In this document: piece after piece, positions 30,301 to 38,713 of the stretch
Position numbering within the stretch: the first letter of the stretch is position 1
How the letters are laid out: each line of letters starts with the position of its first letter
Source: Candidatus Obscuribacterales bacterium
Lineage (GTDB): Bacteria > Cyanobacteriota > Vampirovibrionia > Obscuribacterales > Obscuribacteraceae
Reading direction: 5' to 3'
Assembly: GCA_019747875.1 (NCBI GenBank)
Contig: JAIEQI010000006.1
Coordinates: 62,001-126,000 of the forward strand
DNA length: 64,000 nucleotides
Notes under the pieces: model-generated
What the model was told of the DNA's origin: nothing
Databases searched by the model: none
Seen by the model: the letters and a program-made list of their open reading frames with translations, nothing else
Position numbers and translations under genes: made by a program

Positions 30301-32169
30301 CGGCTTCTCAGCATCGCCTTGCGGAGATGGTTTCTGACTTTCTGGTTTTGCTTCAGTCTCTGGCTTTTGCTGAGACTGAGAATCGGCCTCTGGTTTGTCG
30401 GTGGCAGGTTTCTGAGCTGGTTTCTGCTCTAATTCAGGCTTGCCATCAGTTTGTGGTGCTTTTGGTGGTCCTTGATGTTTGTCGTATGGATCTGCGCCTG
30501 GCTTGTGAGGCAGCTCTCCGCCCGGCTTGGTTTGATCTGTCGGATTGCTCGGCTTGTCTGTTTGTTTGTCTGGTGCCGCTGGCTTGTCTGTCGGTGTTTG
30601 TTTTTCCGGAACTGCCGGTTTGTCTGTAGGCGTTTGTTTGTCCGGATTGCTTGGTTTATCAGCATCCTGACCGGCTGGCTTCTGCTCTGTCTTGCTCGGA
30701 ATGTCGAATGGTTTTTGATAATCGTCTACGCGCTTGCCCCATCCATGCATCCACTGACGTTCTTGCGCGCGTTTTTCGGGCGGTGCGTTCTCTACGCGAT
30801 TTTGCAACGTTTGCCTTGCTGATGCAGAGAAATCTTTTACCGGATTTCCGGTGTCTTTCATATTCTCTAAAACCTGGCGCAGTCCCCAGTTGGTGTTCTT
30901 GTAGCTTGGCTGCATGCTGAGACCTTCGCCCTTGAAGTTGACATAATCAACCATGGCGAAAACACCTTCAGGTCCGCTCTTCAACACTTTGTCGAAGTTC
31001 TTGCTGATCTGGTCTTTCTTATCCGGTGCGGCGGCGTCGAGAATTTTTGTTTTCGACTCTTCCAAGCGTGATATAAGATGATCGGTTTGTTGCGGAATCG
31101 TTTTTACGAGAAACTCCCGAAGCTCCTTCATTTTCGGGCTGTTGAAATTGGCGTCGAATTCGGCTTTTGTTTTCCAAGGGCTTCCCATCTCGGAGTTCAA
31201 CCATTTCGGCAGATCTGGGTTCTTTTGATCTTCCATCTTTTTGACGAATGCTTTGAAGCTATCACCATAGATGCTTGTCTTACCTTCAGGTTGCCAAATA
31301 AAATGTCCAATCCCCAAAGATGGGAAGGCTTCTCCCTTGTTCCAATGAGTAAGTTTGTCTACTGATCCGCCGGCTTCGTTTTGCCAAACTCTCTTTCCGA
31401 TTGCCTCCTTTTGTTCAGGTGAGAGTTCGATCTTCACGCCGTCGGTTGCTGAAGGATTCTTTCCCTCCTCTACCCGTTCTGTGGACTTGTGCTGTTCAGA
31501 CTTTGCGTGCTCTGATTTTTTCTCCTCTGGATTTTGTGGCTCGACTTTTTGTTGCCCAGATTTTGCGTGTTCTGGATCTTGATGTTCTAGTTTCTGGGGG
31601 TGGTCATCTTTTTGTTGGGATTTTTTCTCCTCTGTCTGTTGTTCGGGCTTGTGCTCAGGTTTTTGTTTGCCTTCTCCTTTACTTTCTGTTTTGCCGTCTC
31701 CTACAAGCTCGGCTTTCACTTCGGCTTTGCCTTGCTCATTGCCTTCCTTTGCTCCGGCTTTTGCGTCAATGTTGCCTTCTATCTTTCGTTCTGTTTTGTC
31801 TTCTCCTTTACTTGCGTCGGCGTTCACAGCACCAATTTTGGCGTCTTTGTGAGCACCTTCCTTCCCGAAGCCTTGAAGAAGTTCTAGCTTAGGAAGATAG
31901 GCCAATGTGTCATTGTTTTTCTGAAAAGGATTTTTGGAATCGGATGTTATTAGACTGAGATTTCCGAGCGTGCCGTTCTCCTGCATGTCTCGGCTCTTCA
32001 TCGCGCTGTCATCCTGGCGGTTGCGCACGAAGTCATTTGTGTTTCGTTCGGTCAAGAGCGATTCGGAAATATTGCGTTCGCTTTGACCATCTTCACTTCT
32101 GTCGTTCGATTTATCGACTTCCTTGGAGGTGTCTTCTTCTTTGCTCGCTGGTGCGTCGCCTTTGCTCAT
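27358..32169 (-). CDS. Giant protein with lysozyme-like and amidase-like domains
   Basis: A 1603-residue protein. The frame is open to 32310, but the ATG at 32169 (MSKGDAPASKEED) has AGGAG seven bases before it. Order: acidic/basic low complexity (1-245, Lys/Glu/Gln), a lysozyme-like domain (~246-490, RVWQNEAGGS; LGIGHFIWQ), a Pro/Lys/Gln-rich linker, 20 repeats of DPAKDKPQQ type (~758-936), a region with a CPDCG motif, a charged coiled region, and a C-terminal N-acetylmuramoyl-L-alanine amidase-like domain (~1363-1560; IALNAGHDPYHG, ISNHMDDF). Cell-wall cleavage is likely. There is no signal peptide, so export must use another route, or it acts after lysis. The lysozyme-like call is inference. 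Confidence 0.8.
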   Translation of the reverse strand: MSKGDAPASKEEDTSKEVDKSNDRSEDGQSERNISESLLTERNTNDFVRNRQDDSAMKSRDMQENGTLGNLSLITSDSKNPFQKNNDTLAYLPKLELLQGFGKEGAHKDAKIGAVNADASKGEDKTERKIEGNIDAKAGAKEGNEQGKAEVKAELVGDGKTESKGEGKQKPEHKPEQQTEEKKSQQKDDHPQKLEHQDPEHAKSGQQKVEPQNPEEKKSEHAKSEQHKSTERVEEGKNPSATDGVKIELSPEQKEAIGKRVWQNEAGGSVDKLTHWNKGEAFPSLGIGHFIWQPEGKTSIYGDSFKAFVKKMEDQKNPDLPKWLNSEMGSPWKTKAEFDANFNSPKMKELREFLVKTIPQQTDHLISRLEESKTKILDAAAPDKKDQISKNFDKVLKSGPEGVFAMVDYVNFKGEGLSMQPSYKNTNWGLRQVLENMKDTGNPVKDFSASARQTLQNRVENAPPEKRAQERQWMHGWGKRVDDYQKPFDIPSKTEQKPAGQDADKPSNPDKQTPTDKPAVPEKQTPTDKPAAPDKQTDKPSNPTDQTKPGGELPHKPGADPYDKHQGPPKAPQTDGKPELEQKPAQKPATDKPEADSQSQQKPETEAKPESQKPSPQGDAEKPNFELPKSVEDKAHPKRGQGYYQPMKAAMKELLGRNLTENETKALISGAKGLRKEQGQSVNSLKQTDMLLPKNAEEAKKFIDNIGNKSFGRQGLNNDGIEKLKGEIANKFKMNEPAKDKPEGGKEPSKEVPKPEQKDPANDKPQQDPAKDKPQQDPAKDKPQQDPGKDKPQQDPAKDTPQQDPAKDKPQQDPAKDTPQQDPAKDKPQQDPAKDTPQQDPAKDKPQQDPAKDKPQQDPAKDKPQQDPAKDKPQQDPAKDKPQQDPAKDKPQQDPARDKPQDPGKDKPQQDPAKDTPQQDPAKDKPQQDPAKDKPEPGNPKEPGKDLPKEAPKEAPKPVEDHRHDHGASCPDCGKGAAAGLQPGELKDNLKILKLADNSDKHKVVTGAKVLSTTTLKEPANTPKDMPVAVVPGMAPGTMGVLTRIGADGQEKRVPFIAGQLRNGRGTKDDIGINAAAAKELGIDPTDKGARFRIDAVALNEKPKAKDVEGIKKEITDRIKDVASQRDVLEKANESNVGRTITDKAYIPKPDDNVGYRRTDRPESELAKIREDMQKDSDKYRELSDKLKPGSPEANKVIQDTLKQAESDKAGLERQKQQMARIEAALRKGTPASELPESLLKDLPADLQRDLHLARYNRNAYQKNVEAQSDFAYNPFGLHTAKLQENAQKAENYFKAQEARALEKARSYGALSEDKKVLQDRIIHDAKHPRAQELLRHRFEMKSVAAALMSTNPDLVGSKNGKGALDGKRIALNAGHDPYHGSPSPGFGAYDWSKTPQNPKGMSEYDFNRQNNNILAEMVEYAGGVPIHVNQEELYKTNPSAQSMTGLAAALKDTNADVIISNHMDDFANISPGTLTLVTEKSRKLGALVNNGKGEMGVVPAKALRQQGRGVQAAVNKENMILNEVLTTAPADRARNLNPYEIGKLQLGTLVGMERYLNPRSNAQLAREQQRDSKNGTWESFWNQNNNKSRHQYHSLAYPDIYR
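29362..29896 (-). repeat. 27-bp tandem repeat inside the amidase gene
   Basis: About 20 tandem copies of a 27-base unit coding for DPAKDKPQQ, with variants DPAKDTPQQ and DPGKDKPQQ. One unit lost a codon (DPARDKPQ). Lys/Thr alternates in a block of units, which suggests duplication of a two-unit (54-base) module. Long open frames on the opposite strand are a by-product of the repeat. Confidence 0.95.
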
Positions 32170-32845
32170 TTCGATACTCCTGAGGATGTCAGTGCGCGGC
32201 AGAACGTGCGCGCAGTTTGCACGTGAAAGAAAGTAGTGCACAATACACATGCAGCAGTGCGCTGCACTGTATGTGGTGCCAGTGTAAGCTGCAATGCCTG
32301 CAACGCACACTGCGGTGCGTTAAGTGGGCATCAAGCAGAATCCCATGCTGCGATGGGATGGATTGCCGCTTGGCTGCTGGTGGCAGCCATTACTTAGTAA
32401 CTGAATCGGACGACAATACCGAGCTTGGAATCAGCTCGTGGGAGAATTGCATCGCAAAGACAGTTGTTTTAGTGTTTTAGCGTGGTTGTTTTAGGTTCGC
32501 GCTGCCGATATTGCGCTGGGAAATTCGCCCTAAAGGGGCGTTGCGGTGAGTATTTAAACAGAACCATTACTCTTGTTCAGAGTAATTACAAACGTCCAAG
32601 CAAAGTAGAAAGAGAGGACAGAACGCGATTTGTGGAATTCGGGAAATCATACCTCAATCTATATTTGGATTGTGAACTGATTTGTGGTGTCAGATCTCAA
32701 TCGCTAACCCAATCGATCCGAACATATCAAGGCAATGATATTGTTCGCTTCGTTTCACCCCTGAGTGAGGTTATATTACAATCATGAACGTGAAAATTGC
32801 GTGGAATTACGATTGCTGATTGATACACGAAAACGTGTATGCGCT
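32170..32845. other. Hairpin-rich non-coding region upstream of the amidase gene
   Basis: A 676-base gap without a credible gene. Five perfect hairpins lie within 190 bases: ACGTGC/GCACGT (32204-32224), CAGTGC/GCACTG (32255-32269), AACGCAC/GTGCGTT (32302-32321), ATCCCAT/ATGGGAT (32340-32359) and TGGCTGC/GCAGCCA (32371-32389). A sixth, CGCCC/GGGCG, is at 32526-32540. Loops of the third and fourth share CTGCG. It could be a structured leader or an independent small RNA. The right half is AT-richer and probably holds the promoter. Confidence 0.6.
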
Positions 32846-34156
32846 TTAGCAGAAATAACTTCCGGGTACGGGACTGTCGGTAATGAATCGCCAACGCTTT
32901 TGTCCACCTAGCTTTCCGCCCTTCAGATAATCGCCGACTGATTTGTAGAACTCCATTGTCTGCGGAAATAATTCGTCTTCTGCAACTACCTCTGCCGCGA
33001 TCTCGGATGCGATTTCTTCTGGATCTCGTTTGTCCTCAACCGCCTCTCTCCTCTGTTTTGTCTCAGGATCAATTTCGAGCCTGTCCTTCGACCATGGGAA
33101 GGTGCAATATTGGCTCATCAAGCCACACACGTCGGGGGCGCAGGGGCCCTCCTCCAGCCAGTTGATATTGAAAGCGAAAATTGTTTGACCTTTTGCGACT
33201 CGTTCGATAGGAAGTTTGCCCAAGTTCCAGTTGTTTGCCACCACCAAGAGGCTTTCTTCTCGAGATGCCGTATTTGGCTCGGAAATAATCTCGACTGGCG
33301 CGCGCAAAATTTTTCCAACTGCAGCGGCAATGATCATCGAGTCGCGATCATCGACGGTCAGCAAAGTCTTAGGCATACGATTAAGTGTAGCCAGAAATGT
33401 TTTCAGTTTGCGCAGAGTCAGCGCTAATTGCGCGTAGCTTATTCCCACATAAACCCAGCGTCCACCGGCTACAGCCAATCCATTTTGTCCGTTGCGATCA
33501 TCAAAATATTCTAGTATCGCACTTCCGTATTGAATGAAGTGCCAGTGCATTACGATCGGTTTTGGTTCAGTGATCAAACTCAATCGCAGTCGCAACTCGT
33601 CTAATTTGTCGAGAGCGTAAAGCGCACCGCGAATCTCATTGCTGGCTGCTTCCGCCAGGAATTGGCGCCGAGATTCTTTGATGAATCGATCTGTGTTTTC
33701 ATCAACACCACAAAGTAGAGATGACCAGTAGTATTGATAGTTCACCCAGAAATTTTGACCGCGTCCGACAGTTGAAAGAACTGCCCGGCCCTTTTGTGGA
33801 TAGAATTGACCGCAGTATGCAATTGCAAGCTCCAAAGCAATGTTGGCGTCACCGGGACGCAGCTTTAGTGCGCGTTCGAGAAGTGGTACGGCAAGCCGAT
33901 CATGCCCAACGTCGATGAAGTGATAACCGAGGTCATAAAAGGCATCAGGATCTTCAAAATTGGAAATGGCGCGTTCAAACAGCGCTGATTCATCTGGTGC
34001 GCCAATCTTCTGCAAACAAGCTGAGGCGAGCTGATAACATTTCAGGTCATCCGGGCTAGCAGTCAAAGCGAAGACTAACAGGCGAAGGCACTCGCTGAAG
34101 TTACCTTTATCAAAATGCTCTTGAGCTGATTCAAAGCTCGACTTTTCAGCTGCCAT
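32846..34156 (-). CDS. TPR-repeat protein, unknown C-terminal domain
   Basis: A 436-residue cytoplasmic protein. Residues ~8-150 contain TPR-type helical repeats (AQEHFDKGNFSECLRLLVFA; AFYDLGYHFIDVGHDRLAVP; LLERALKLRPGDANIALELA). The C-terminal part (~190-436) is alpha/beta (PIVMHWHFIQYGSAILEYF; LLTVDDRDSMIIAAAVGKIL), and I do not recognise it. There is an acidic patch (EEIASEIAAEVVAEDE) near the end. No signal peptide. The ATG at 34156 follows GGGATGA. Confidence 0.75.
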   Translation of the reverse strand: MAAEKSSFESAQEHFDKGNFSECLRLLVFALTASPDDLKCYQLASACLQKIGAPDESALFERAISNFEDPDAFYDLGYHFIDVGHDRLAVPLLERALKLRPGDANIALELAIAYCGQFYPQKGRAVLSTVGRGQNFWVNYQYYWSSLLCGVDENTDRFIKESRRQFLAEAASNEIRGALYALDKLDELRLRLSLITEPKPIVMHWHFIQYGSAILEYFDDRNGQNGLAVAGGRWVYVGISYAQLALTLRKLKTFLATLNRMPKTLLTVDDRDSMIIAAAVGKILRAPVEIISEPNTASREESLLVVANNWNLGKLPIERVAKGQTIFAFNINWLEEGPCAPDVCGLMSQYCTFPWSKDRLEIDPETKQRREAVEDKRDPEEIASEIAAEVVAEDELFPQTMEFYKSVGDYLKGGKLGGQKRWRFITDSPVPGSYFC

Positions 34157-34597
34157 ATGTCATCCCGAAATACCACGCTGATTATAACCTTGCTGGGCCG
34201 ATCTGTACTCTGAAGCTGTCTCTTGATTACTGCCCTTGGCAGCGGTTTCTAAAATTGTCCGCTGCTGGCCGGATTGGTGCCGCGCTGTGTGATGGAGGAA
34301 GCTTCTCGCTCAACAGAATAAAGTTGGATATTGGCTTTCTGAAGGTTTTGGCTTCCTAATCGCGCACCGCCAGTGATACTACTTATGAGCTTGCATCCTC
34401 CCAACTTCCATTCAGCAATTGAGTTTAAGGGAAACGAATTCTTGAGCCTATTGATGCTGCGCCTTTTATCTTGAAAATACCAAATATAAAGGCAGATAAG
34501 GCGCATCAAGCCATGTCCAACGGAATATGTTAACCTGTCCAGAGCAGCCACTCAGGTCGGTTGCCAACAGAAAACGATCACCAGGTGGAACAGGCGC
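34157..34597. other. Intergenic region with one doubtful small frame
   Basis: A 441-base gap between divergent genes. A minus-strand frame at 34249-34551 (100 codons, GTG start) has no recognisable features and no good ribosome site, so I do not call it a gene. No repeats or strong hairpins were noticed. Confidence 0.4.
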
Positions 34598-35710
34598 ATG
34601 AGGTTTAGTAGATTCACCCAATCAAAGGTGGCAACTCTGTCCCTTTTAATAGTCTCGGCACCATTGGCGCCTGCATTTTCGCATGACCTCCAAAGTCACT
34701 GTGACCCAGCACATCCAGCATCTTCCGATAACCGCCACGATCTTTCGAAGCTTGCGGGTGCCTTAAGGGGTAATGGCTCGGCGGAGCTAATTGACAGGAT
34801 GCAAATCTGTCAACTTATGGAGATGGATGCTCCGACCGTTGTTCCTCACACCGGTAAAACTGACAAGAATGCACCTGTCATCGATGTGACTCCCGTAATG
34901 TCGTGGATGCCCGATGTTAAACCGAAAGGAGTCCTCGTGTGTGTCCATGGGTTGGGCTTGCACAAAGGTACTTACGCGCCTTTTGGAGAGAGAATGGCGA
35001 AAGCGGGTTATGCAATTTATGCGATGGATGTTCGCGGATTCGGGGAGTTTCAACAACTGCCCGGAGATCGCAAGTGCGATTTCTCTAAATGCATGGATGA
35101 TGTCAGAGACGCTCTGAAGCTAGTGCACGAGATGCACAAAGATGTTCCGGTTTACGTTCTGGGCGAATCGATGGGTGGTGCTATTGCAATGCGCATTACG
35201 GAAGAGCACCCCGAACTTGTTGATGGACTCATATCGTCTGTGCCGGGGGCGAAGAGGAAAAATGCAGGCGGAATGACGATGAAGGTCGGCATGAAGCTAT
35301 TAACGGGCGGCGCCAATGCTGAGGTTAATGTCGGCGAAAGTGTGGTGAAGCAATCCACCAAAAAGGAAGAATTGCGCAAAGCATGGTCTGAAGATCAGCT
35401 TGCCAGGCTTACTTTGACTGCTGGTGAGTTGATGCAGTTTCAGCACTTTATGAATGAGAATGAGAAGTACGCCAACAAGATAACGAAGACGCCAGTGCTC
35501 ATGGTTCAAGGAGCGCAGGATGAGCTGGTGAAGCAGTCAGACAATCAAGCTATTTTGGACAGAATTGGATGCGAGGATAAATTGCTCGTTTTTGTCGCAA
35601 ATGGTGAGCATTTGATTTTTGAAGAAGGACAGTTTGACGAGAGCGACGTTGCGCTCGTTCTTCAGTGGCTCGACGCGCCGTCACCAAAGCGTAAGCGGAT
35701 TGAAGGCTAG
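34598..35710 (+). CDS. Exported alpha/beta hydrolase, monoacylglycerol-lipase-like
   Basis: A 370-residue alpha/beta-fold hydrolase with a signal peptide (LSLLIVSAPLAPAFS). The core shows LVCVHGLGLHKGTYAPFGER (oxyanion/lid region), AIYAMDVRGFGEF, nucleophile elbow GESMGG with Ser ~190, Asp in MVQGAQDELV (~308) and His in NGEHLIFEE (~337). This is the pattern of serine-aminopeptidase/monoacylglycerol lipase-like hydrolases (Hydrolase_4). A lipid-ester substrate is likely but not certain. It acts outside the cytoplasm. The last residues are basic. Confidence 0.88.
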   Translation: MRFSRFTQSKVATLSLLIVSAPLAPAFSHDLQSHCDPAHPASSDNRHDLSKLAGALRGNGSAELIDRMQICQLMEMDAPTVVPHTGKTDKNAPVIDVTPVMSWMPDVKPKGVLVCVHGLGLHKGTYAPFGERMAKAGYAIYAMDVRGFGEFQQLPGDRKCDFSKCMDDVRDALKLVHEMHKDVPVYVLGESMGGAIAMRITEEHPELVDGLISSVPGAKRKNAGGMTMKVGMKLLTGGANAEVNVGESVVKQSTKKEELRKAWSEDQLARLTLTAGELMQFQHFMNENEKYANKITKTPVLMVQGAQDELVKQSDNQAILDRIGCEDKLLVFVANGEHLIFEEGQFDESDVALVLQWLDAPSPKRKRIEG

Positions 35711-35782
35711 GCTTCGGGTTCTGAGCGCGTTTTCTGAAGAGGAAAGGGCAATAACATTAGGATCCCTTACCGCTTCAATCTA

Positions 35783-35801
35783 GGCGGACGGGACGTCCGC
35801 C
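35783..35801. repeat. GC-rich palindromic repeat unit
   Basis: GGCGGACGGGACGTCCGCC, a near-perfect palindrome matching the unit at 4501-4517. It lies in the 269-base gap (35711-35979) between convergent genes, which holds no gene. Confidence 0.8.
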
Positions 35802-35979
35802 CCCCATACTACGAATCTTCGAAGTCGCCCCTTTCTACGTCTGCAGAGGCACACTCTGCCAGGCGCTCTATCGTAGCAGCGACTATATGCGGCTGCCCGT
35901 CAGCCATGGCTTCCGCAACAAAAAGTGCTTAGCAGGCGGCGCGAGCTCGGTTCGCCATAAAGCGATTTAGAATTGCGAC

Positions 35980-36405
35980 CTACAGCTTGTGGAGGATGTC
36001 GACGGCGTTGAAGCCTTTGTAGGCTCGGTGGGCGAGGAAATAGGTTAGCGGCTTGCGGCAAGGATTGCATTTTTGATCCAACAGCAAGTGTGTCAGGACC
36101 GACAACGTGATCCCGACTCTATAAGCGCGCTTTTCAGGTTTCTTGAAAAGAAGAAAGAAGAGCGCCAAAAGTTCATACGAGTGAAGCAGCAGATAAAGTT
36201 TTCCGCTGTAGTGCTCGTGTTTTGCTTCTGAAATTTTTTCCCAGTTTGGGCGCCAACCGTGTGCCTTCACGTAGTCCACAACGTGGTCCACGTCTATAAG
36301 CCAACCGACAAGGAAACTGGCAATCCCTGCTCCTGGCGATTTATACCGATGATAAGTAAATAATCCAATACCGGCCGAGGCGATTATATGACCGAGTGTT
36401 CGCAT
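35980..36405 (-). CDS. Membrane protein, DUF457/YdjM-like
   Basis: A 141-residue membrane protein. It has hydrophobic segments near residues 5-35 (AGIGLFTYHR, ASFLVGWLIDVDHVVDYV) and ~70-115 (LLLHSYELLALFFLLF; VGITLSVLTHLLLDQ). The Asp/His set DVDHVVDY, HSYE and LTHLLLDQ resembles the membrane-bound putative metal-dependent hydrolases of the YdjM/DUF457 group. The activity of that group is not well established. Small for the family but apparently complete. Confidence 0.65.
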   Translation of the reverse strand: MRTLGHIIASAGIGLFTYHRYKSPGAGIASFLVGWLIDVDHVVDYVKAHGWRPNWEKISEAKHEHYSGKLYLLLHSYELLALFFLLFKKPEKRAYRVGITLSVLTHLLLDQKCNPCRKPLTYFLAHRAYKGFNAVDILHKL

Positions 36406-36591
36406 GTATTTTGAAATTTCCTGGGGAGCTTAAAGATGAATAGTTACTTATTCTTTTATACATCAACACTGGCGGGGCTGCCAGTGGGTGCTCGGTGCTA
36501 CACCCTGCGAAACAAATTGATGGTGCCTAAGGTCTTAAGGCTTGATTCACGGTATCCTTTTTAGTATCGAATTCCTGCCAGGAGCCCCGCA

Positions 36592-37809
36592 ATGATCGGC
36601 TTGCGCACAAGTTTATATCGGGCGAGTATGCGTTCAGTAGCAATGTCAGTTTCATTGCTCTGCATGGTCCCATCCCTCGCATTGGCTCAAGGAGCCGCAT
36701 CACCTGCTGGAACGCCAGCAGCGGGCGCCCCTGCTAAGCCCGGGCAGTACACGCCAAATCCGCGTGCAGTCAGCTTGTACAATCTCGGATTAACAGCACA
36801 TAAGCAGGGCAGTCCCGAATCAGCGATCATCTTTTTCAAGAGAGCCTGCGACATCGACCCGGATCTGGCGGATGCTCAATACAACCTCGGTGTCCTCTAT
36901 CAAATGCAGAAGCGCTTCAAAGAAGCGATTCCACGTTTTGAGGAAGTCTTGCGCATAAAGCCAAGCGATCCGGACGCCCATTTTCAGCTCGGAATAATTC
37001 TTCAGGATACTGGAAGACCTGCTGAAGCTCGCCAGCACCTCTCGGCGATTGCCCCGAACAATCCACATTTCCAGGAAGCCCAGCGTCGAATCAGTCAACT
37101 CGGGAATGCACCAGCTGCCGATCCCGGAGCTGTAGTTCAGCAGCCTGTGCAAACTCAGGTGCAGCCGCCCGTTCAATCACAGCCACCGGCAAATGAGCTG
37201 CCATCAGTTGGTAACTTTGCCGCAACGCCTTCATACCAGGCTAGCCCTGGTACGACCCCGGCTTATGGTGCGATGACGCCTCAAGTGCCTGTAAACAGTC
37301 AGCCTGTAGCTGTTCAACAAGACACTTACAAGAGTCAGCCGGCCACGGCTTATGTGCCAAATAATGCACAAGCCCCGCCGCCTGCTCAATCCGGTCCTGT
37401 GCCTAATATGGCTAACTCTTCCTTGCGCGTAATCGCCACCGGCTTTTCTGCTCCCTCTGGTTTAGCGTTCGATCGCAACGGCAGCCTCTATGTCGCTAAC
37501 TACATGACTAATAGCATCGACCGAATCAGCCCTGATGGAACTCGCAATACATTCTGCACAGGTGTCAACTTGCGCGGACCAATAGGTTTGGTTGTAGATG
37601 ATGCGAACAATCTGTATGTCGCCAACTATAACTCTGGCACCGTAGTAAGAGTGAGCCCGGCTGGCATTTCCACCATCGTTGCTTCCGGCTTCAAAAAACC
37701 GTACTACCTGACCTTGGATCGCGATGGCAATCTCTATGTGAGCCAGCAAGAAGACAACTCGATTGTGAGGATTGTGCTTCCTCGTGCTCTGGGCGCTCGT
37801 ACCCCCTAA
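36592..37809 (+). CDS. Exported TPR and NHL-type beta-propeller protein
   Basis: A 405-residue exported protein. The signal peptide ends near LALAQG (~33). Three TPR repeats follow (~59-170; AVSLYNLGLTAHKQGSPESA, AQYNLGVLYQMQKRFKEAIP, AHFQLGIILQDTGRPAEARQ). A Pro/Gln/Ala-rich linker (~180-278) leads to at least three NHL/SMP-30-like blades (GLAFDRNGSLYVANYMTNSI, GLVVDDANNLYVANYNSGTV, YLTLDRDGNLYVSQQEDNSI). Three blades are too few for a closed propeller, so it may oligomerise or be a degenerate one. CAGGAG lies seven bases before the ATG. Probably a scaffold or binding protein. Confidence 0.85.
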   Translation: MIGLRTSLYRASMRSVAMSVSLLCMVPSLALAQGAASPAGTPAAGAPAKPGQYTPNPRAVSLYNLGLTAHKQGSPESAIIFFKRACDIDPDLADAQYNLGVLYQMQKRFKEAIPRFEEVLRIKPSDPDAHFQLGIILQDTGRPAEARQHLSAIAPNNPHFQEAQRRISQLGNAPAADPGAVVQQPVQTQVQPPVQSQPPANELPSVGNFAATPSYQASPGTTPAYGAMTPQVPVNSQPVAVQQDTYKSQPATAYVPNNAQAPPPAQSGPVPNMANSSLRVIATGFSAPSGLAFDRNGSLYVANYMTNSIDRISPDGTRNTFCTGVNLRGPIGLVVDDANNLYVANYNSGTVVRVSPAGISTIVASGFKKPYYLTLDRDGNLYVSQQEDNSIVRIVLPRALGARTP

Positions 37810-37891
37810 GCAGGAACCGACGTTGGAATAATCAGTCTACCGTCCGGTAACGCAACCGAAGTCGCAACCCTATTGAAGGCCGCTTAACAAT

Positions 37892-38533
37892 ATGCCTGTA
37901 ATGTACGATCCGAAGGCATTCTCGCCATTCCGCACATTCATTTATATGTCGACCGCTCGTTTCTTTTTTGGCCCGCTGTTCTTTCTCCAGAATCGTTTGG
38001 AATGGGAAGGGCGTGAAAACATTCCTGATGGCCCCTGCGTTTTCGTCTCAAACCATCTCTCCAACTGGGACCCGCCGTTGGTCACTCGCGTGGTTGATCG
38101 CCCTGTCTCGTACCTCGCGAAGAAAGAACTTTACTCAGATCCCTTTTTCAAGAATCTGGTACTTGCGTACGGCGCGATTTCAATTGACCGAGACAAGCCC
38201 GAGAAATCGACCTTCAAAGCCGTTAAAGAGATGCTTTCGCAAGGTTGGAATTTAGGCATGTTCATAGAAGGCACGCGCAGCAAAACCCCAGGAATTCTCG
38301 GACAACCACACATCGGTCCTGCATATTTCGCCAAAGCAAACAAGCTCCCGCTCGTTCCTATCGGAATCATCGGAAGCAACGTCAAAAACGGCAAAGTCAT
38401 AGCACGCATCGGAAAGCCCGTAGAGCAATCCCCGGATCTCGAAGAAACAACATGGCGCACCCTAAAGGCAATCGCTGATCTCACAGGCTTCGAGATGCCC
38501 GAACGAACCAAACAAATAGAAGAAAAGATCTAA
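37892..38533 (+). CDS. plsC: 1-acyl-sn-glycerol-3-phosphate acyltransferase family
   Basis: A 213-residue acyltransferase that probably makes phosphatidic acid in phospholipid synthesis at the membrane. Motif I is VSNHLSNWDP (HxxxxD with His ~55), and motif III is EGTRSK (~126-131). KKELYSDPFFKNLVLAYGAI and IDRDKP match motif II. There is an N-terminal hydrophobic stretch (FRTFIYMSTARFFFGPLFFL). No strong ribosome site precedes the ATG at 37892; the ATG three codons later is an alternative. It lies 82 bases after the TPR/NHL gene, possibly co-transcribed. Confidence 0.92.
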   Translation: MPVMYDPKAFSPFRTFIYMSTARFFFGPLFFLQNRLEWEGRENIPDGPCVFVSNHLSNWDPPLVTRVVDRPVSYLAKKELYSDPFFKNLVLAYGAISIDRDKPEKSTFKAVKEMLSQGWNLGMFIEGTRSKTPGILGQPHIGPAYFAKANKLPLVPIGIIGSNVKNGKVIARIGKPVEQSPDLEETTWRTLKAIADLTGFEMPERTKQIEEKI

Positions 38534-38560
38534 TTTAGTTGTTGGCCATTTGGGCTGCTT

Positions 38561-38603
38561 GGTTCGATCCCGGGAGCGCCGGCATCCTGCCGGCTTCTTT
38601 TTT
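38561..38603 (+). terminator. Palindromic repeat acting as terminator after plsC
   Basis: GGTTCGATCCCGGGAGC followed by the palindrome GCCGGCATCCTGCCGGC (38578-38594) and a run of T residues. It is a member of the dispersed repeat family and has the shape of a Rho-independent terminator for plsC. Confidence 0.8.
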
Positions 38604-38713
38604 TTTGAACATTTATTGGGCCATTCCCACCTGTTTCACAAAGCTCGCACGCAGTAGCAATTACTCTATGCATGCTATGCAGCAATAGGTTCAATCAATG
38701 GGTGGGCTCTCGT

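Noticed and set aside
29157..30432. Long open frames on both strands over the tandem repeat (up to 402 codons)
   Set aside because: They are by-products of the 27-base repeat, which has no stops in several frames; the protein sequences are monotonous and lack any domain.
34249..34551. 100-codon minus-strand frame
   Set aside because: GTG start, weak ribosome site, no recognisable feature; noted only as doubtful.
38561..38597. GGTTCGATCCC as part of a tRNA gene
   Set aside because: Only the T-arm-like stretch is present; no acceptor, D or anticodon arm can be folded around it. It belongs to the palindromic repeat.
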